Position numbers and translations under genes: made by a program
The notes under the pieces: generated by a model
The model's input: only the letters and a program-made list of their open reading frames with translations
The model's database searches: none
What the model was told of the DNA's origin: nothing
In this document: piece by piece, positions 11,201 to 22,041 of the stretch
How positions within the stretch are numbered: the first letter of the stretch is position 1
Layout: the number at the start of each line of letters is the position of its first letter
NCBI RefSeq assembly: GCF_029784135.1
Contig: NC_073746.1
Span: forward strand, 8,403,380 to 8,467,379
Length of the DNA stretch: 64,000 nt
Source: Toxorhynchites rutilus septentrionalis
Taxonomy: Eukaryota > Arthropoda > Insecta > Diptera > Culicidae
Reading direction: 5' to 3'

Positions 11201-11586
11201 ATATATATGTTTAGTTTTCCTTTATTGTTTTGATTTTTATTATTAGCGTTTCCTTTTCTCTATTTCAACTTTTTTCTTCGGAATTCGAAAAGTGAGCAGA
11301 TTTTCATCCCTTCCCTAGTCCCAAGGAGATAACTAGTTCCTAGGAGATGGTCATCTCTACAACAAGAAGCTTAAACAAGAAGCCTATAATATTATCTTAT
11401 TGTGAATTTTGTCATATTGTTTGTCCATATTGTAACATTTTTCGAAAAGATAATAGGGTTTTTATGCCTTTTTGAGAAAGAACATTGGCATTGTTCTACT
11501 CAAAGAGGCTTTTTCCCTATTCATAAACGGCTCATTGTTACTTAATGTTGCTGAGCCATTTGAAAATAAATTTAGTACAAAAAAAA
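11201..11586 (+). other. 3' UTR and A tail of the I-clade LINE
   Basis: About 375 bp of T-rich sequence follow the ORF2 stop. The tail AATAAATTTAGTACAAAAAA ends at the target duplication. No GGCTC/GAGCC hairpin like that of the other I-clade copies was seen, so this LINE belongs to a different subfamily. Confidence 0.7.
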
Positions 11587-11600
11587 AACTTCCAACTCAT
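11587..11600. repeat. Target-site duplication of the I-clade LINE, right copy
   Basis: Exact repeat of 6413-6426. It restores the R4-like coding frame when the two flanks are read together. Confidence 0.88.
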
Positions 11601-13335
11601 GCTCAACGACTATAAACGGATTTACCCGTGGCGTCACCTTCCTCTTCCCAAAAGACAGCAACACGTTGAACCCACTAAATTACAGACCGATAAAGTGCCT
11701 ATCGAGTCTGTACAAGATACTAATCAGCATCATAACCGCCGAAGTTTTTCACAAGATCACATCATCGCTGTAGAGCAGAAAAAATGCAAGAAAAATACGC
11801 ATGGCTGCAATAACCAGGCCATCATCGACGCAGCCTTAGTCGGCGGGGCAGTATGTAACCAGCGGAACCTAAGTATGGCCTATATCAACTATAGAAAGGC
11901 TTATGACTCCACATCTCGCTCGTTTCTCGTCCGAGTATTGGAGATCTATAAAATTGATCCCGCCGTCGTTCCTGCAGCATGCGATGAGGCAGTGGAGTAC
12001 GTCTCTGCATCTAAGTGATGGGGAAATTCTGGCACTGAACCCCCTCAGTAGGAACCTCAAGAGAAACGATCATGGCTATAAGATGAGGTATGGCGACGGC
12101 GCCCACGAAGAACTTTTACCTTTTTTTTTTACATGGCTGATTCACGTCAGCGTCGAAGATATCTGCATGGAGTTCGGCCTCAACAAGTACCGCTTTGCCC
12201 ATCTGCTGAAAGGACAACTCACTAAATCCGGGGGCTACGAGGTCAACGGCGAGTTGATAGAAGACATGGTTCGTGGTGAATCTTACAAATACCTTGGATT
12301 CCGACAGCTCACCGGGATTCGCCACTCCGACACCAAGCGGAGCTGCGAGACAAGTTCTTGGGTCGAGTGAACTGTGTCCTAAGCACTTTCCTCAACGCGG
12401 AGAACAAGGCACGATGAACACAATCGCGGTTCCTCTGCTGATCTTCAGTTTTGGTGTAGTCAAGTGGAGCAAAACTGAACTAGAGGACCTTGAGATGAGG
12501 ATGAGGAATGCATTCAAAGAGGTCGGAATGCGTCATCCTCAATCGGCGCTGGAGAGAGCGTCACTACCAGGCAAAAAAGGGGAATTGGAATAGTCGACAT
12601 TTCTGCACTGTGTGTTGCCCAGGTACGACAACTGCACGAGTACTTCGCAGAACGCGCCAACCAAAACGCGCTATACCGGGCTGTCTGCGCCGCTGACAGA
12701 GGATACAGCGCTCTGCACTTGGCGCAAGCGAAGTACCAACTCATCTGCAATCTGCAGACAGTGGAGGAGAAGATTACAGCTTGGAAGCAGAAGGCAGTGT
12801 ATGGTGCCTACTCCCATCAACTGGACCGGTCACACGTCAACAAGGCCGCATCTAATCTGTGGCTAACGCGTGGTGAGCTCTCTTCAGTAGTAGAAGCCGA
12901 CATGATAGCCATCCAGGACAGTATAATGCCGACGAGAAACTGCAGGCGGTACGTCTGACATCAAGACGTTCAAGAAACATCAAGAGCCATCAACCCGGGA
13001 AAACATAGAGCACATTATGGGAGGCTGTCCAGTTTGGGCCAACGCAGTCTACACCGAGCGCCACAACAACGTGGTCCGCATTGTCCATCGCCAACTGGCG
13101 CTCCAATTCGGTCTACTGGAAGACATCGTACCAAACTACCGGTACCTGCCTGCACCTGCCCTGGAAAATGACCGTTTCAAGCTGTACTGGGATCGCACTG
13201 TTCTGACCGACCTCTCGGTCCACCACAACTGCCCAGAGATTATGGTTTATGACAAGAGCGACCGGCAAGCCATCATCATCGACAAGACAAAACGGAACCA
13301 AAAAAGCTTAATCCTATCAGATATCCATATCTGAA
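11601..13335 (+). pseudogene. R4/Dong-like LINE, 3' piece: degraded RT and REL-endonuclease
   Basis: After the I-LINE the frame resumes with NDYKRIYPW and reads EQKKCKKNTHGCNNQAIIDA and LSMAYINYRKAYDS, the RT block typical of R2/R4-group LINEs that use a restriction-enzyme-like endonuclease. Downstream blocks are ALNPLSRNLKRNDHGY, VRGESYKYLGF, IEHIMGGCPVW and a PD..D-like motif PEIMVYDK followed by AIIID. At least four frame changes occur between 12018 and 13020, and the region around the YMDD motif is missing. The zinc motif before IEHIMGGC is disrupted. The PD motif reads PE, so the endonuclease would be altered. A related copy is at 19829-20990. Confidence 0.8.
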
Positions 13336-14172
13336 ATTGGAAAACCTTTATGAAATTGACAAGATAATGGAATGAAATCTCAAAAGTTAATCAAGAATAC
13401 GTATCTGAAATTTAAATTCAGATTATTCAGACAATTCCAATTCCAGACAACTTCCGTTGTAGATTTCAAGGTTTCCAGTGCTTGATTTGAAATTTCATAA
13501 ATTTCTCCTCTTATTTAATACACATTACGGATTTTGCGGATATCTACGGATTTCTCGAAAATCCCTTACTGACAGTGTGATTTTGCGCTAAAAATATTTT
13601 TACTCCTTTGTTTTATAAAACCTCTAACTAATACCACTGAAAGAGATGTATTCACTGTGAGTGACACTATGGTAATATGCTCCCCCTTTTCATCGGAAAG
13701 AACCGTCAAATCCATCAACGCGCTAATAATCGTATAACACTACATTCCATTTAACCAAAACCCATGATAATAATAATAATAATGATCGGTTTTCCCCCAG
13801 CTCTAATATTTCTGTCAACACTTTTTTTCTGTATTTTATTTTAGCTGCACACACCCGAACGACATAATTTATTTTCTGACGTTATTAATCGCGAAGAACC
13901 ACATCTGGATAAATTTAGACAGAATATTTTTTCCGAAGAAGTGCAATGAAAATTATTACAGTCTCATTCTTGGAATATTCGAGGTACCCATCATCATTTG
14001 GGAGATTTCAGTTTTTCCCTTGGCAGCAAACAAAAAAATTATAGCAGCTGCTGCAAGTCCAGGCGTATCTCAATCCGGAAACCAACTCGGGAGTCCATCT
14101 GTTTCGGAGAGTATGATGCAATCGAGCTAAGAAAATATTTGTTTATCGGTTGAGAGGGTGCTGCCTCGAAGA
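13336..14172. other. Unassigned AT-rich stretch with short TAA repeat
   Basis: No gene seen. It contains a short (TAA)n run near 13765-13785 and polypyrimidine runs. The left part may include the degraded 3' UTR of the R4-like LINE, but I could not find a tail. Confidence 0.35.
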
Positions 14173-14550
14173 TGTATCTCTCTATTGCAGAAATACAAAC
14201 ATATTATTTTCATGCGGAGCGAATGAAAATTATTCAAGCGTCAAGATCTACTCCAGCGTTCTCAAGCTTGATTGGCGTTTGAAGGATTTATGAATTCCTC
14301 ACTTGATGTGTTGTCAGTTTAGTATATTTTAGTTTTTTTTTTTTTTTGCTTTCCGGGGGTCGTATTTTTGACTGATTTTTCATTCCGTTATCAACTACTG
14401 AAAACAATTATTAATTTGTGGGACAAATTCAGTCCATATTAATCTGCACAAAATGCGTCCTTTGCGCACTATTTTTGTCATCATTAAAATACACTTCAAT
14501 GACCCACGGGATTATGAACCATCGGACGAAAAAGAGAGGCTACGTTAAAC
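14173..14550 (+). repeat. Dispersed or duplicated 370-bp repeat, copy A
   Basis: This segment, from TGTATCTCTCTATTGCAG to GAGGCTACGTTAAAC, is nearly identical to 21674-22041. Differences are a shorter T run and a few substitutions. The flanks of the two copies do not match. I saw no inverted termini, so the class is unknown. Confidence 0.85.
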
Positions 14551-15078
14551 CCTTGAATAAATTATTTTTAGATTAAAAATCATAAAACTCCCTAAATAGC
14601 ATAACTCTCGTTCAAACAGCTTCTTCCCCCGCTCGGTTGGATGATTACCTTTTTCGCTACTTCCTGGTCAATGGCGGCCACTAGGATGGGGTAATCCCCA
14701 GAGAGGGATGAACATCGGACGTCGGGAAGGGGGCAAATATGAACAATGAATAAATATTTTTGGTTGCAACCCCCGATTCCCTACGTTAGCCGCCGGGGTC
14801 TGGTTGTTTTATCGGTCTTCGTCTCCCCGAACGGACCGAAAGAAAAAAGGAACCGACGAAGTGAACCTGCCTTACTGTACCTACGACAAAACCCATTTGC
14901 TGTGTGAATTATGGCTTGGGTTTGATTGTGAAGTGGTGAAAACGTGTAGGGAGGTGTAAACTTTCTAAAACAGGATCGGGAGCGAAGGATATTGTTGGGT
15001 TGGGGAAGAAAACGGTCGCGTGGTTAAAAATGGACAATATTCGGGTTCGTATGTACTTATTGCTTATGTCTCAGTAAA
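14551..15078. other. Possible 5' leader of the OTU-bearing LINE
   Basis: No ORF of note. A moderately GC-rich stretch near 14620-14900 differs from the AT-rich surroundings and could be the leader of the following LINE, but no 5' boundary or target duplication could be placed. Confidence 0.3.
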
Positions 15079-15540
15079 ATGGTTCTTGAATTAGATAAAA
15101 ATAATGCTTTAAAAATAAAAATGTATTTTCAAAAGAAATGTGTTTGTTTCGTTGTTGATTCTGTTGGATTCCATTTTTTGAATATATATCCTGTCAAATA
15201 CATACCTTTATTCGGATCACTTCTACATCAACTATTTGGAATTGCCACTTCAGGACAATACTATCAGGAGGCCATCAAGGTGCTCAGAAAATTAGTGGTG
15301 ATATACATTGAAAAGAACATAGCTCGTTTCTTGCCGTGTTTTTGGATTGACATTGATGTTCAAGGAGAGAACACCGCCAAAAAAATAGATGAAGCATTAT
15401 TCGCGTTGGAGAATGGGAACTTATGGGGTGGAGAGGAAACTTTAGTGGCGATTTCAGAAATTTTTGAAACACAAATAACAATAGTCCAAAACGACTCCTT
15501 TCTTCGATATGGATATGGCTTTCTCAATTGGAGGAAATAA
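15079..15540 (+). pseudogene. OTU-like cysteine protease domain of the LINE polyprotein (N-terminal part)
   Basis: The frame reads LFGSLLHQLFG from residue 44, then an RxLVVxYIxKN-type helix, then NLWGGEETLVAISEIF and a strand ITIVQ. This is the order of an OTU domain, in which D-G-x-C-L-F precedes the helix and W-G-G-x-x-x-L-x-A-L follows. The catalytic aspartate and cysteine positions read K40 and P43 (KYIPLF) in this copy. The domain finishes in the next frame, where H33 of NHYDSV fits the catalytic histidine. A frameshift near 15505 joins the two. OTU proteases remove ubiquitin in other proteins; the role in a LINE is unknown. Confidence 0.7.
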
Positions 15541-17086
15541 CAATACTTGTTGGATTTATTATCATGAGCATAACCAGTTTCCCGGAGAAAACGGAAGGTG
15601 TAATCATTATGATAGCGTCACTCATTGCTTGTCCGATGATGGAGTGATTATGTACACGCATAAACTTCCAAAGCTCCATTGGCGTACTACATCACATTCG
15701 ATTACATTTCGAAATGGTGAAAGGCACAATGTCTTCTTTTTTAGTGAATCCACTGAAGCACTGTTCCTGGCCGTACAACACCAAGTGAGGTCAAATTCAT
15801 TTCTCCCCCTAGGCTTACTAGCTAAATTTCTCTATTTTGAGTGCGAAGTATTCCTCGACCTGAATATGGAAAGTATTGAGAATGATGCCTTGCGAACACA
15901 ACCTAATACGATGAATAACGCAATCTGGAAACGTTTACTCGCATTGTGCAACGTTTTGAACAAAAAAATACTTATCATCAACACACACGGTATCAAACTA
16001 TCAGAATTGTCTCCATCATCGCAAAGTTCTAATCCGACACAGCGACTTACCTTATGCTACAATGTAGATCTTGATCTATTAGGAAGTTGTGTACGAACCA
16101 AGAAACGCAAGATTGTACATAATCCTGCAGAAATTAGACATGATTTTCCGATCTTAAACGTTTCACGACGGGAAGTAACGGAAAAGAAAAGTTATTGTAT
16201 AATAGCATCGTGGAATGTGCGTGGATGCTGCAGAGAAAATAAAAGGATCGCAATTGATGAAATCTTGGCGGAGCATAACGCACATATTGCCGTGCTTCAG
16301 GAAGTTAATATCGAGTGCACTTCCATCATAACTAATAATTTCAGATGGTACATAAAAAAAGCGTCTGAAAATAAGCAAAGAGGTTTGGCGTTTCTAATAA
16401 GGAAATCAACCGGAATAGTTATTAAATCCATTGAACTGATCAGCAACAACATTTTAAAATTGGTAGTTTCAATAGGGGATGCGACAACTCGTCGGGATTG
16501 CACTATTTTCAACGTACATGCACCAAATAAAGGATTGTCATATTTTTTGAGTGATTTGGGTAGTGCTCTTCTGAGATGCGAATATCTAAACGAAGTTCTT
16601 ATTTGCGGAGATTTCAACTCTCAGCTGGGGAAGGCGGATGTGACTGCAGATGAAAAACTCTTGATAGGAAAATTTGTGGGTCATGAGAATGCGAATGAAA
16701 ATGGAATTCAACTAAAATTTTTCATGCGTACGCACAAGCTGGTCGCTAGAAACACTATGGCTCACCCATTGCTTCTTCAAACTTGGATTTGTTGAGAGAG
16801 ATCCTCACAAATTGATCATGTTCTCAACACCATTTCTTCGAAGATTTTCATTAAGAAAATACGAGGTCACATAGTGAAAAAAGTTCAGAGTGATCATAAA
16901 CTGATAACCTTAAAAATTAAACTCAGGAGCAATCCAATATCAAAACAACATAATCCACCTGCTAAAAGAACAGAGACCTCAACATTATCTTTCATCGACT
17001 GGGACGTAAATCTACTACAAGAGGAACTCTTTAGAAAAAAATACCAGGAGAAATTGGCTCAATTGTCTGTCAATGTTGTAGACTAA
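15509..17086 (+). pseudogene. LINE polyprotein: OTU C-terminus, linker and APE-type endonuclease
   Basis: The frame begins with SIGGNNNTCWIYYHEH and NHYDSV, which complete the OTU domain. A second block, TEALFLAVQHQV followed by WKRLLALCNVLNKKILIIN, has the same spacing logic and might be a degenerate second OTU-like fold. The endonuclease starts at about residue 230 with SWNVRG (N236), LQEVN (E265) and ICGDFNSQLG (D368). The endonuclease continues past an in-frame TGA at 16793-16795 to SQIDHV and QSDHKLI. A second stop, TAA at 17084-17086, separates it from the RT part in the same frame. Confidence 0.75.
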
Positions 17087-17200
17087 TCGCTCTCAACATC
17101 AGATGTATGGGACTGTTTCACAGAGAAACTCAAATCAGCAGCGCGTTCATCGATTCACAATTTAGCTAGAATCCCAAATTCACCGAAACGAAGACTGGCT

Positions 17201-19060
17201 ATGGCTAATCTGAAAAAAAGGATTTTTTGGAAAAGAAGGCAACCATTAAGTGAGCGCAGACTAAAGGACTTTTTCGGAGCGTTACATAACTACAAGGGCT
17301 TATGTGATGAAAAAGAGCAGAAGGAAGAATTTGAGTTTTTCACCAATTTGAAACAGTTTAAACCTGGTGAAAGAATAAGGAGAACGTTTAAATACAGTAA
17401 AAAGTACAAAAAGAGGAGAACGCAGATGAAGTATGTAGACATTTCGCTTCAACATTTCTTAGAACCACCTTCAATAAACTTGCTCCCCGAGCTAATTAAG
17501 TCTACAAATCAGGAACCGATCGCAGAGGATCCCCCAGATACGGCACACATAGAGACAATCATTAAAAGTTGTAAAAACGGGAAAGCAGCTGGACCTGACG
17601 GTATACAAACCGAATTATTGAAATACGCTGATGTAAATACATTGGAAGAGTTCAAAAATCTACTGAAAAGAGTGTGGGTAGAAAATAGCATTCCCATCGG
17701 CTGGAGATATACTACGGTAATCCCAATCCCAAAGATCAGAAATGCCAAGCAAGCGAAAGATTTCAGAAGGATCGTTTTGGCTAGTGTAGGTTATAAAGTC
17801 TATGCTAGCTGGACTTTGGGCATTCTGATCCAAAACACCTCCCCTGTAGGAACCCATCAAGCTGGTTTTCTCAATAACCGATCATCAGTCGATCATATTT
17901 TCACAGCAAGACGTATCCTGGAAGAGAAATGGAACGCAGGTGATGACCTGATTGTCATGGCTTTAGATATCGAGAAGGCGTTTGACAATATTAGTCTCTC
18001 AGCACTTCCAGATGTACTGTTGGCTAAAGGAGCCTCCGAAAGCATTGCTAATAGGGTTATTAATTGCATTAGTTCTGAAGAACAACAGGTGTTATGGAAT
18101 GGCCAGAAGACTGCGCCTCAGTCGCGATCAAGGGGAGTTAAGCAGGGTTGTCCACTCTCCCCGTACATCTTCGATTTGATGATGGAGGAAGTATTGGTGA
18201 CGACAGAGGATGTTTTGGACGGCTTTCTAAAGCTCAATCAAACAGGAAAGCTGATGTTTCCAGTCATCCTTGTCTATGCAGACGACATCCTGATTATTGC
18301 CAGATCAGTGGAAGAATTAGAAAAGTTATTGCCAGTGCTAGAAATTTACTTAAGCGAAGTGAACTTAAAACTTAATGAAGCAAAATGTCAAATCATGGTA
18401 AGAACGCCTTCAGGACAATCGAAAACGGAAATAAAAATCTGTGACCGGATCTTAAAAACATCTTCTTGTATTCAATATTTGGGTGTCCCAATCACGGAAC
18501 GGTTGCATCGAAATCTGACGACAAGAAAGAGAACCAGAGACGCTGTAATTGCCTCGAAAATGATTTTAGACTTCCTTCAGAAAAGACAGCCTTCAGAGAA
18601 GTTAGGATCATTACTGTTCGAATCCGTTATAGCCCCAACGATGGTGTATGGAACACAAGCTATGGTACTCACTAAGCGGTCCAGGGAATCATTGAGGCGA
18701 TATCAAAAACAAATCTATGGTCAAATAAAATCGATGTGTAAGGAAGACGGAAATTCACACTCTTTCGATGGCCCCAGATCCATAACTAAATGGATTAGGA
18801 CTCTCCAGTTAAGATACTGGGGACACATAATTAGAAGGCCGGAGAATCATTTACTCAAGTTGGCAACAGAATACCGACTGCCGCACAGAAAACGAGGAAG
18901 ACCCTCATTCACCTGGTGAGACACTATTGCCCAAAGCATGTGGAGATTCGACAATATAACCGTTGACGAATGGTACGAGTTAGCCGACGACAGGGAGAAA
19001 TTGGACTCGAAAATCAAAGAAATGTATAACTTACCTGAATCTGAAGAGGAAGACGAGTAG
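17201..19060 (+). pseudogene. LINE reverse transcriptase and C-terminal region (RTE-like)
   Basis: The frame contains GKAAGPDGIQTELLKY, VMALDIEKAFDNISL, RGVKQGCPLSPYIF and the polymerase motif YADD at residue 359, so the RT palm is complete. A C-terminal RYWGHIIRRPENHLL and RGRPSFTW segment is typical of RTE-like LINEs. A TGA at 18917-18919 stands where related proteins commonly have an arginine codon, so CGA to TGA is plausible. Beyond it the same frame stays open for 46 codons to TAG at 19058-19060. The first open segment upstream is joined in the same frame. Confidence 0.82.
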
Positions 19061-19800
19061 ATCTAAGGTTGTACCAAATTGTATGCGGATCCCAATTACT
19101 ATAATTCTACATCATAAAAATACAATTTTATTCCAGGTTAGCTGGCGAGATATGAATTAAATGCTAATGTTGATGTCGAGGAGGCGACCTAACTACATAA
19201 CCACATAACCCCTCTGGGCACACACAGAATACGTCGGGCTGAACACTGTTTTCTTCATTCATTCTCTGTATTTATGAATTCCATCGAATATTGTGTTTAT
19301 TGGTATTATCTGACAATTAATTATATAAGGATATATATTTATACATAATATTATCTCACAAATTCTCCTTTTTATGTAAACCTCCCTTATCTGTTAAATG
19401 TCATACTCGGCTTTTGGTTATAAAGAATTACTGGTATTGAAATTTGGACCATTGGGGGAAGATTGGAACAATTAGATCATTATTCAATATACGATAAAAC
19501 ATTTATTTTACACAGTTATTAGACATCTATTGGAACTATCGGACGGTCGCAGCGCATTCGTGGTATTCTATAGGTTGATCATAAAATTGAGGAAGAGATA
19601 AAGCTGAAGAAATAGAGAGTTTGTGTATTTGGCAAAAGAGAAACCAAAATCACTCTTGTTTCCGCGGGTTTTACAGTTTTCACAATATAAATCAAATCAA
19701 AATTGTGTAACCCTATTATTTCCTTCTAGCTACTAATACGACGACTATCGGGATCCTGGAGCGTGTATTTTTACAATCGACGATTTAATATGTTATAATC
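19061..19800. other. LINE 3' flank and unassigned AT-rich stretch
   Basis: The first 140 bp are probably the 3' UTR of the RTE-like LINE. The rest shows no gene. It ends in a TAG/TAA microsatellite at 19800-19828. Confidence 0.4.
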
Positions 19801-19828
19801 GTAGTAATAGTAATAGTAATAATAATAG
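19800..19828 (+). repeat. TAG/TAA trinucleotide repeat at the 5' edge of an R4-like fragment
   Basis: GTAGTAATAGTAATAGTAAT continues to ATAATAGTG and then the LINE coding sequence starts at once. A similar TAG/TAA run follows the fragment near 20984-20998. Confidence 0.85.
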
Positions 19829-20990
19829 TGGCTTTGTGGTTTTGCCTTGCGATGAACCCCTTGAGCAGAGCACTCAACCGAAGCAGCCATGGCTACCATA
19901 TCAACAGAACAACGACAATAAACCATACCTTCTATATGGACGACTTGAAACTGTTTGCGGAATCAACAGAAGCGCTACATAGTCTTCTACAGTGTGTTAG
20001 CGACTTTAGTTCCGATGTGCGGATGGAACTCGGAATCGAAAAGTGTAAGGCAGTACAGCTCCACCGTGGACGATTGGTGGACTCTGAAGGATTCCGCATT
20101 AACGAGAGTGAAGTGATTCAAGATTTGGTGGAAGGCGAATCCTATAAGTACCTGGGATTTCTGCAATTGAAAGGGATTTGTCACACAAAAATCAAGAAGG
20201 AACTCCAGGAACAATTCTTGATCAGAATCAACCAGGTTTTGAAAACAAACCTCTGCGGCGGCAAAAAAATCAAAGCCGTCAATACGTTTGCCGTTCCTTT
20301 ACTCACGTACAGTTTCGGGGTGCTGAAGTGGACGAAAACCGATTTAGAAACAATAGAAAGAGCAATGAGAGTGACGTTCACAAAGCACCGTATGCACCAT
20401 CCAAAGTCGTCCATAGAAAGATTCACCTTGCCACGTGTTGAAGGAGGAAGAGGTGTCACTGACATTAGAGCGCTTTGCAGTTCCCAGATCCAGCAGTTGC
20501 GGAGTTACTTCGTGGAAAGTCAGACCCGTCACGATATCTATCGCGTTGTCTGTGAAGCGGACCGTGGATTCAGTGCCCTGCATCTGGCGCAGGAGCAGTA
20601 CGAACTTAGCTGCAATTTGCAGATCATAGAAGAAAAAACACAACAAAACAACATCATGGAAGCAAAAGGAACTTCATGGGACACACCCCCATCGTTTAGA
20701 GCAAGCGCATATCGACAAAGTATTATCGAACACGTGGATGGTGCAAGGTGAACTCTTTTCTGAAACAGAAGGGTTTATGGTAGCCATCCAGGACCGGATA
20801 ATAGCGACCAAAAACTACCGGAAGTACATCTTGCACGAAAACGTTGTTGACTGTTGCAGAAAGTGCAATAAAGTAGGAGAGACGATAGAACACGTCATAG
20901 CCGGTTGTGGAGCGCTAGCCGAATCAGCTTATCTCAATCGTCACAACTCGGTTGCCAAGATTGTTCATCAACAGTCAACAGTCAATAGTA
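19829..20990 (+). pseudogene. R4/Dong-like LINE fragment: RT palm to zinc motif
   Basis: The frame opens with LWFCLAMNPLSRALNRSSHG and has the polymerase motif as YMDDLKLF, followed by VEGESYKYLGFLQLKGI. After about 20660-20690 the frame changes and continues as MVQGELFSETEGFMVAIQDR with a clean zinc motif CRKCNKVGETIEHVIAGC (CX2CX8HX4C). It is about half identical to the copy at 11601-13335. The 5' part of the RT is missing. The 3' end is lost just before the REL-endonuclease catalytic block, at HQQSTVNSNSN. Both truncation points lie against TAG/TAA repeats. Confidence 0.82.
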
Positions 20991-20998
20991 ATAGTAAT
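20984..20998 (+). repeat. TAG/TAA repeat at the 3' edge of the R4-like fragment
   Basis: AATAGTAATAGTAAT matches the run at 19800-19828. LINE similarity ends at this point. Confidence 0.75.
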
Positions 20999-21030
20999 AT
21001 AATTACCATTAAATTTATTAGTAATAACTA

Positions 21031-21358
21031 ATCGCGCCAGTAACACCGGCTGAGTGTATCCTATGGCTTACCTTCTCCACTAACACACATCCTAAATTCC
21101 CGAGATATTTATGAGAGGTCGTAGAGTTCTCTGCATCTCTCTTAAGTAAATATTGAACTAACATTCCTTCCCTTTCTTTAGCAGTTGCAAGGACGTGGCC
21201 AGGACAATTCTTAACTGTTGGAGAAAGCACACCTTCACCTAAGAGATAATACTAATCATCAGCAACGGATGGAGGCTAGCTTTTAACTGAACAGTTCTGA
21301 ATTCGTACCACCTACGATATTGTGCAACTTGCTCAATGCTAATGCTAATGCTAATGCT
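21031..21358 (+). repeat. Candidate retroelement 3' end with (AATGCT)4 tail
   Basis: About 300 bp of more complex sequence end in four exact AATGCT hexamers at 21335-21358. Short tandem repeat tails of this kind are common at 3' ends of RTE-like LINEs and their SINEs. No coding frame is present, so it could be a severely 5'-truncated LINE or a SINE. The upstream boundary is uncertain. Confidence 0.45.
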
Positions 21359-21673
21359 ATATTCTGTCAAATACATACCGGGAATTTGTAATTTCAAATC
21401 TGAACATTTTTCAATATTTTTATTTAGGTTGGTACTCTCAGTGGTGTTAATGTTAATTTTGAGCGCGATTTGTCGTTTAATTGTTTTACACGGTAAACTT
21501 TACAGCGTCATTAAGAACAAGTTAACTTTTTTGCTCGGCGGCTTTTGATATGGGTAATTCTATTGGTCAAAAATAAATTTGTGAAATTTTGTTTTGCAAA
21601 CAAAATTTCTTGTGCCGAAACGTTCAAAATGTTACAGAATAGTTTGGTGACTCAACTATGTCGAAAACGCGGG
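21359..21673. other. Unassigned spacer
   Basis: No gene found. It lies between the hexamer tail and the second copy of the 370-bp repeat. Confidence 0.35.
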
Positions 21674-22041
21674 TGTATCTCTCTATTGCAGAAATACAAA
21701 CATATTATTTTCATACGGAGCGAATGAAAATTATTCAAGCGTCAAGATCTACTCCAGCGTTCTCAAGCTTGATTGGCGTTTGAAGGATTTATGAATTCCG
21801 CACTTGATGTGTTGTCAGTTTAGTAATATGTTTTTTTTGCTTTCCGGGGGTCGTATTTTTGATTGATTTTTCATTCCGTTATCAACTACTGAAAACAATT
21901 ATTAATTTGTGGGACAAATCCAGTCCATATTAATCTGCACAAAATGCGTCCTTTGCGCACTATTTTTGTCATCATTAAAATACACTTCAATAACCCACGG
22001 GATTATGAACCATCGGACGAAAAAGAGAGGCTACGTTAAAC
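21674..22041 (+). repeat. Dispersed or duplicated 370-bp repeat, copy B
   Basis: Nearly identical to 14173-14550 in the same orientation. It stops abruptly at CTACGTTAAAC, where a mariner relic begins. Confidence 0.85.

Larger units (their letters stand above)
6427..11586 (+). mobile_element. I-clade LINE, near full length with internal RT deletion
   Basis: The element has a 5' leader of about 480 bp (6427-6909), a gag-like ORF1, an 8-nt ORF overlap, an ORF2 with APE-type endonuclease and RNase H, a 3' UTR, and an A tail ending at 11586. A perfect 14-bp target duplication flanks it. RNase H after the RT domain together with CCHC knuckles in ORF1 is the layout of the I clade (I factor, MosquI). 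Both ORFs are open, yet ORF2 is short because an in-frame deletion removed most of the polymerase domain. It is inserted in an R4-like LINE. Confidence 0.9.
15079..19060 (+). mobile_element. RTE-like LINE encoding an OTU-type protease domain, degenerate
   Basis: The four open segments are colinear parts of one large polyprotein: OTU-like domain, linker, APE-type endonuclease, reverse transcriptase, and a GRPSFTW-type C-terminal region. One frameshift (near 15505) and three in-frame stops (16793-16795, 17084-17086 and 18917-18919) break it. The genuine stop is probably TAG at 19058-19060 after an acidic tail (ESEEEDE). No RNase H follows the RT. The RT and tail resemble RTE-type elements; the exact clade is unsure. 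The 3' end is probably a little beyond 19060, but I found no clear tail or target duplication. Confidence 0.82.
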
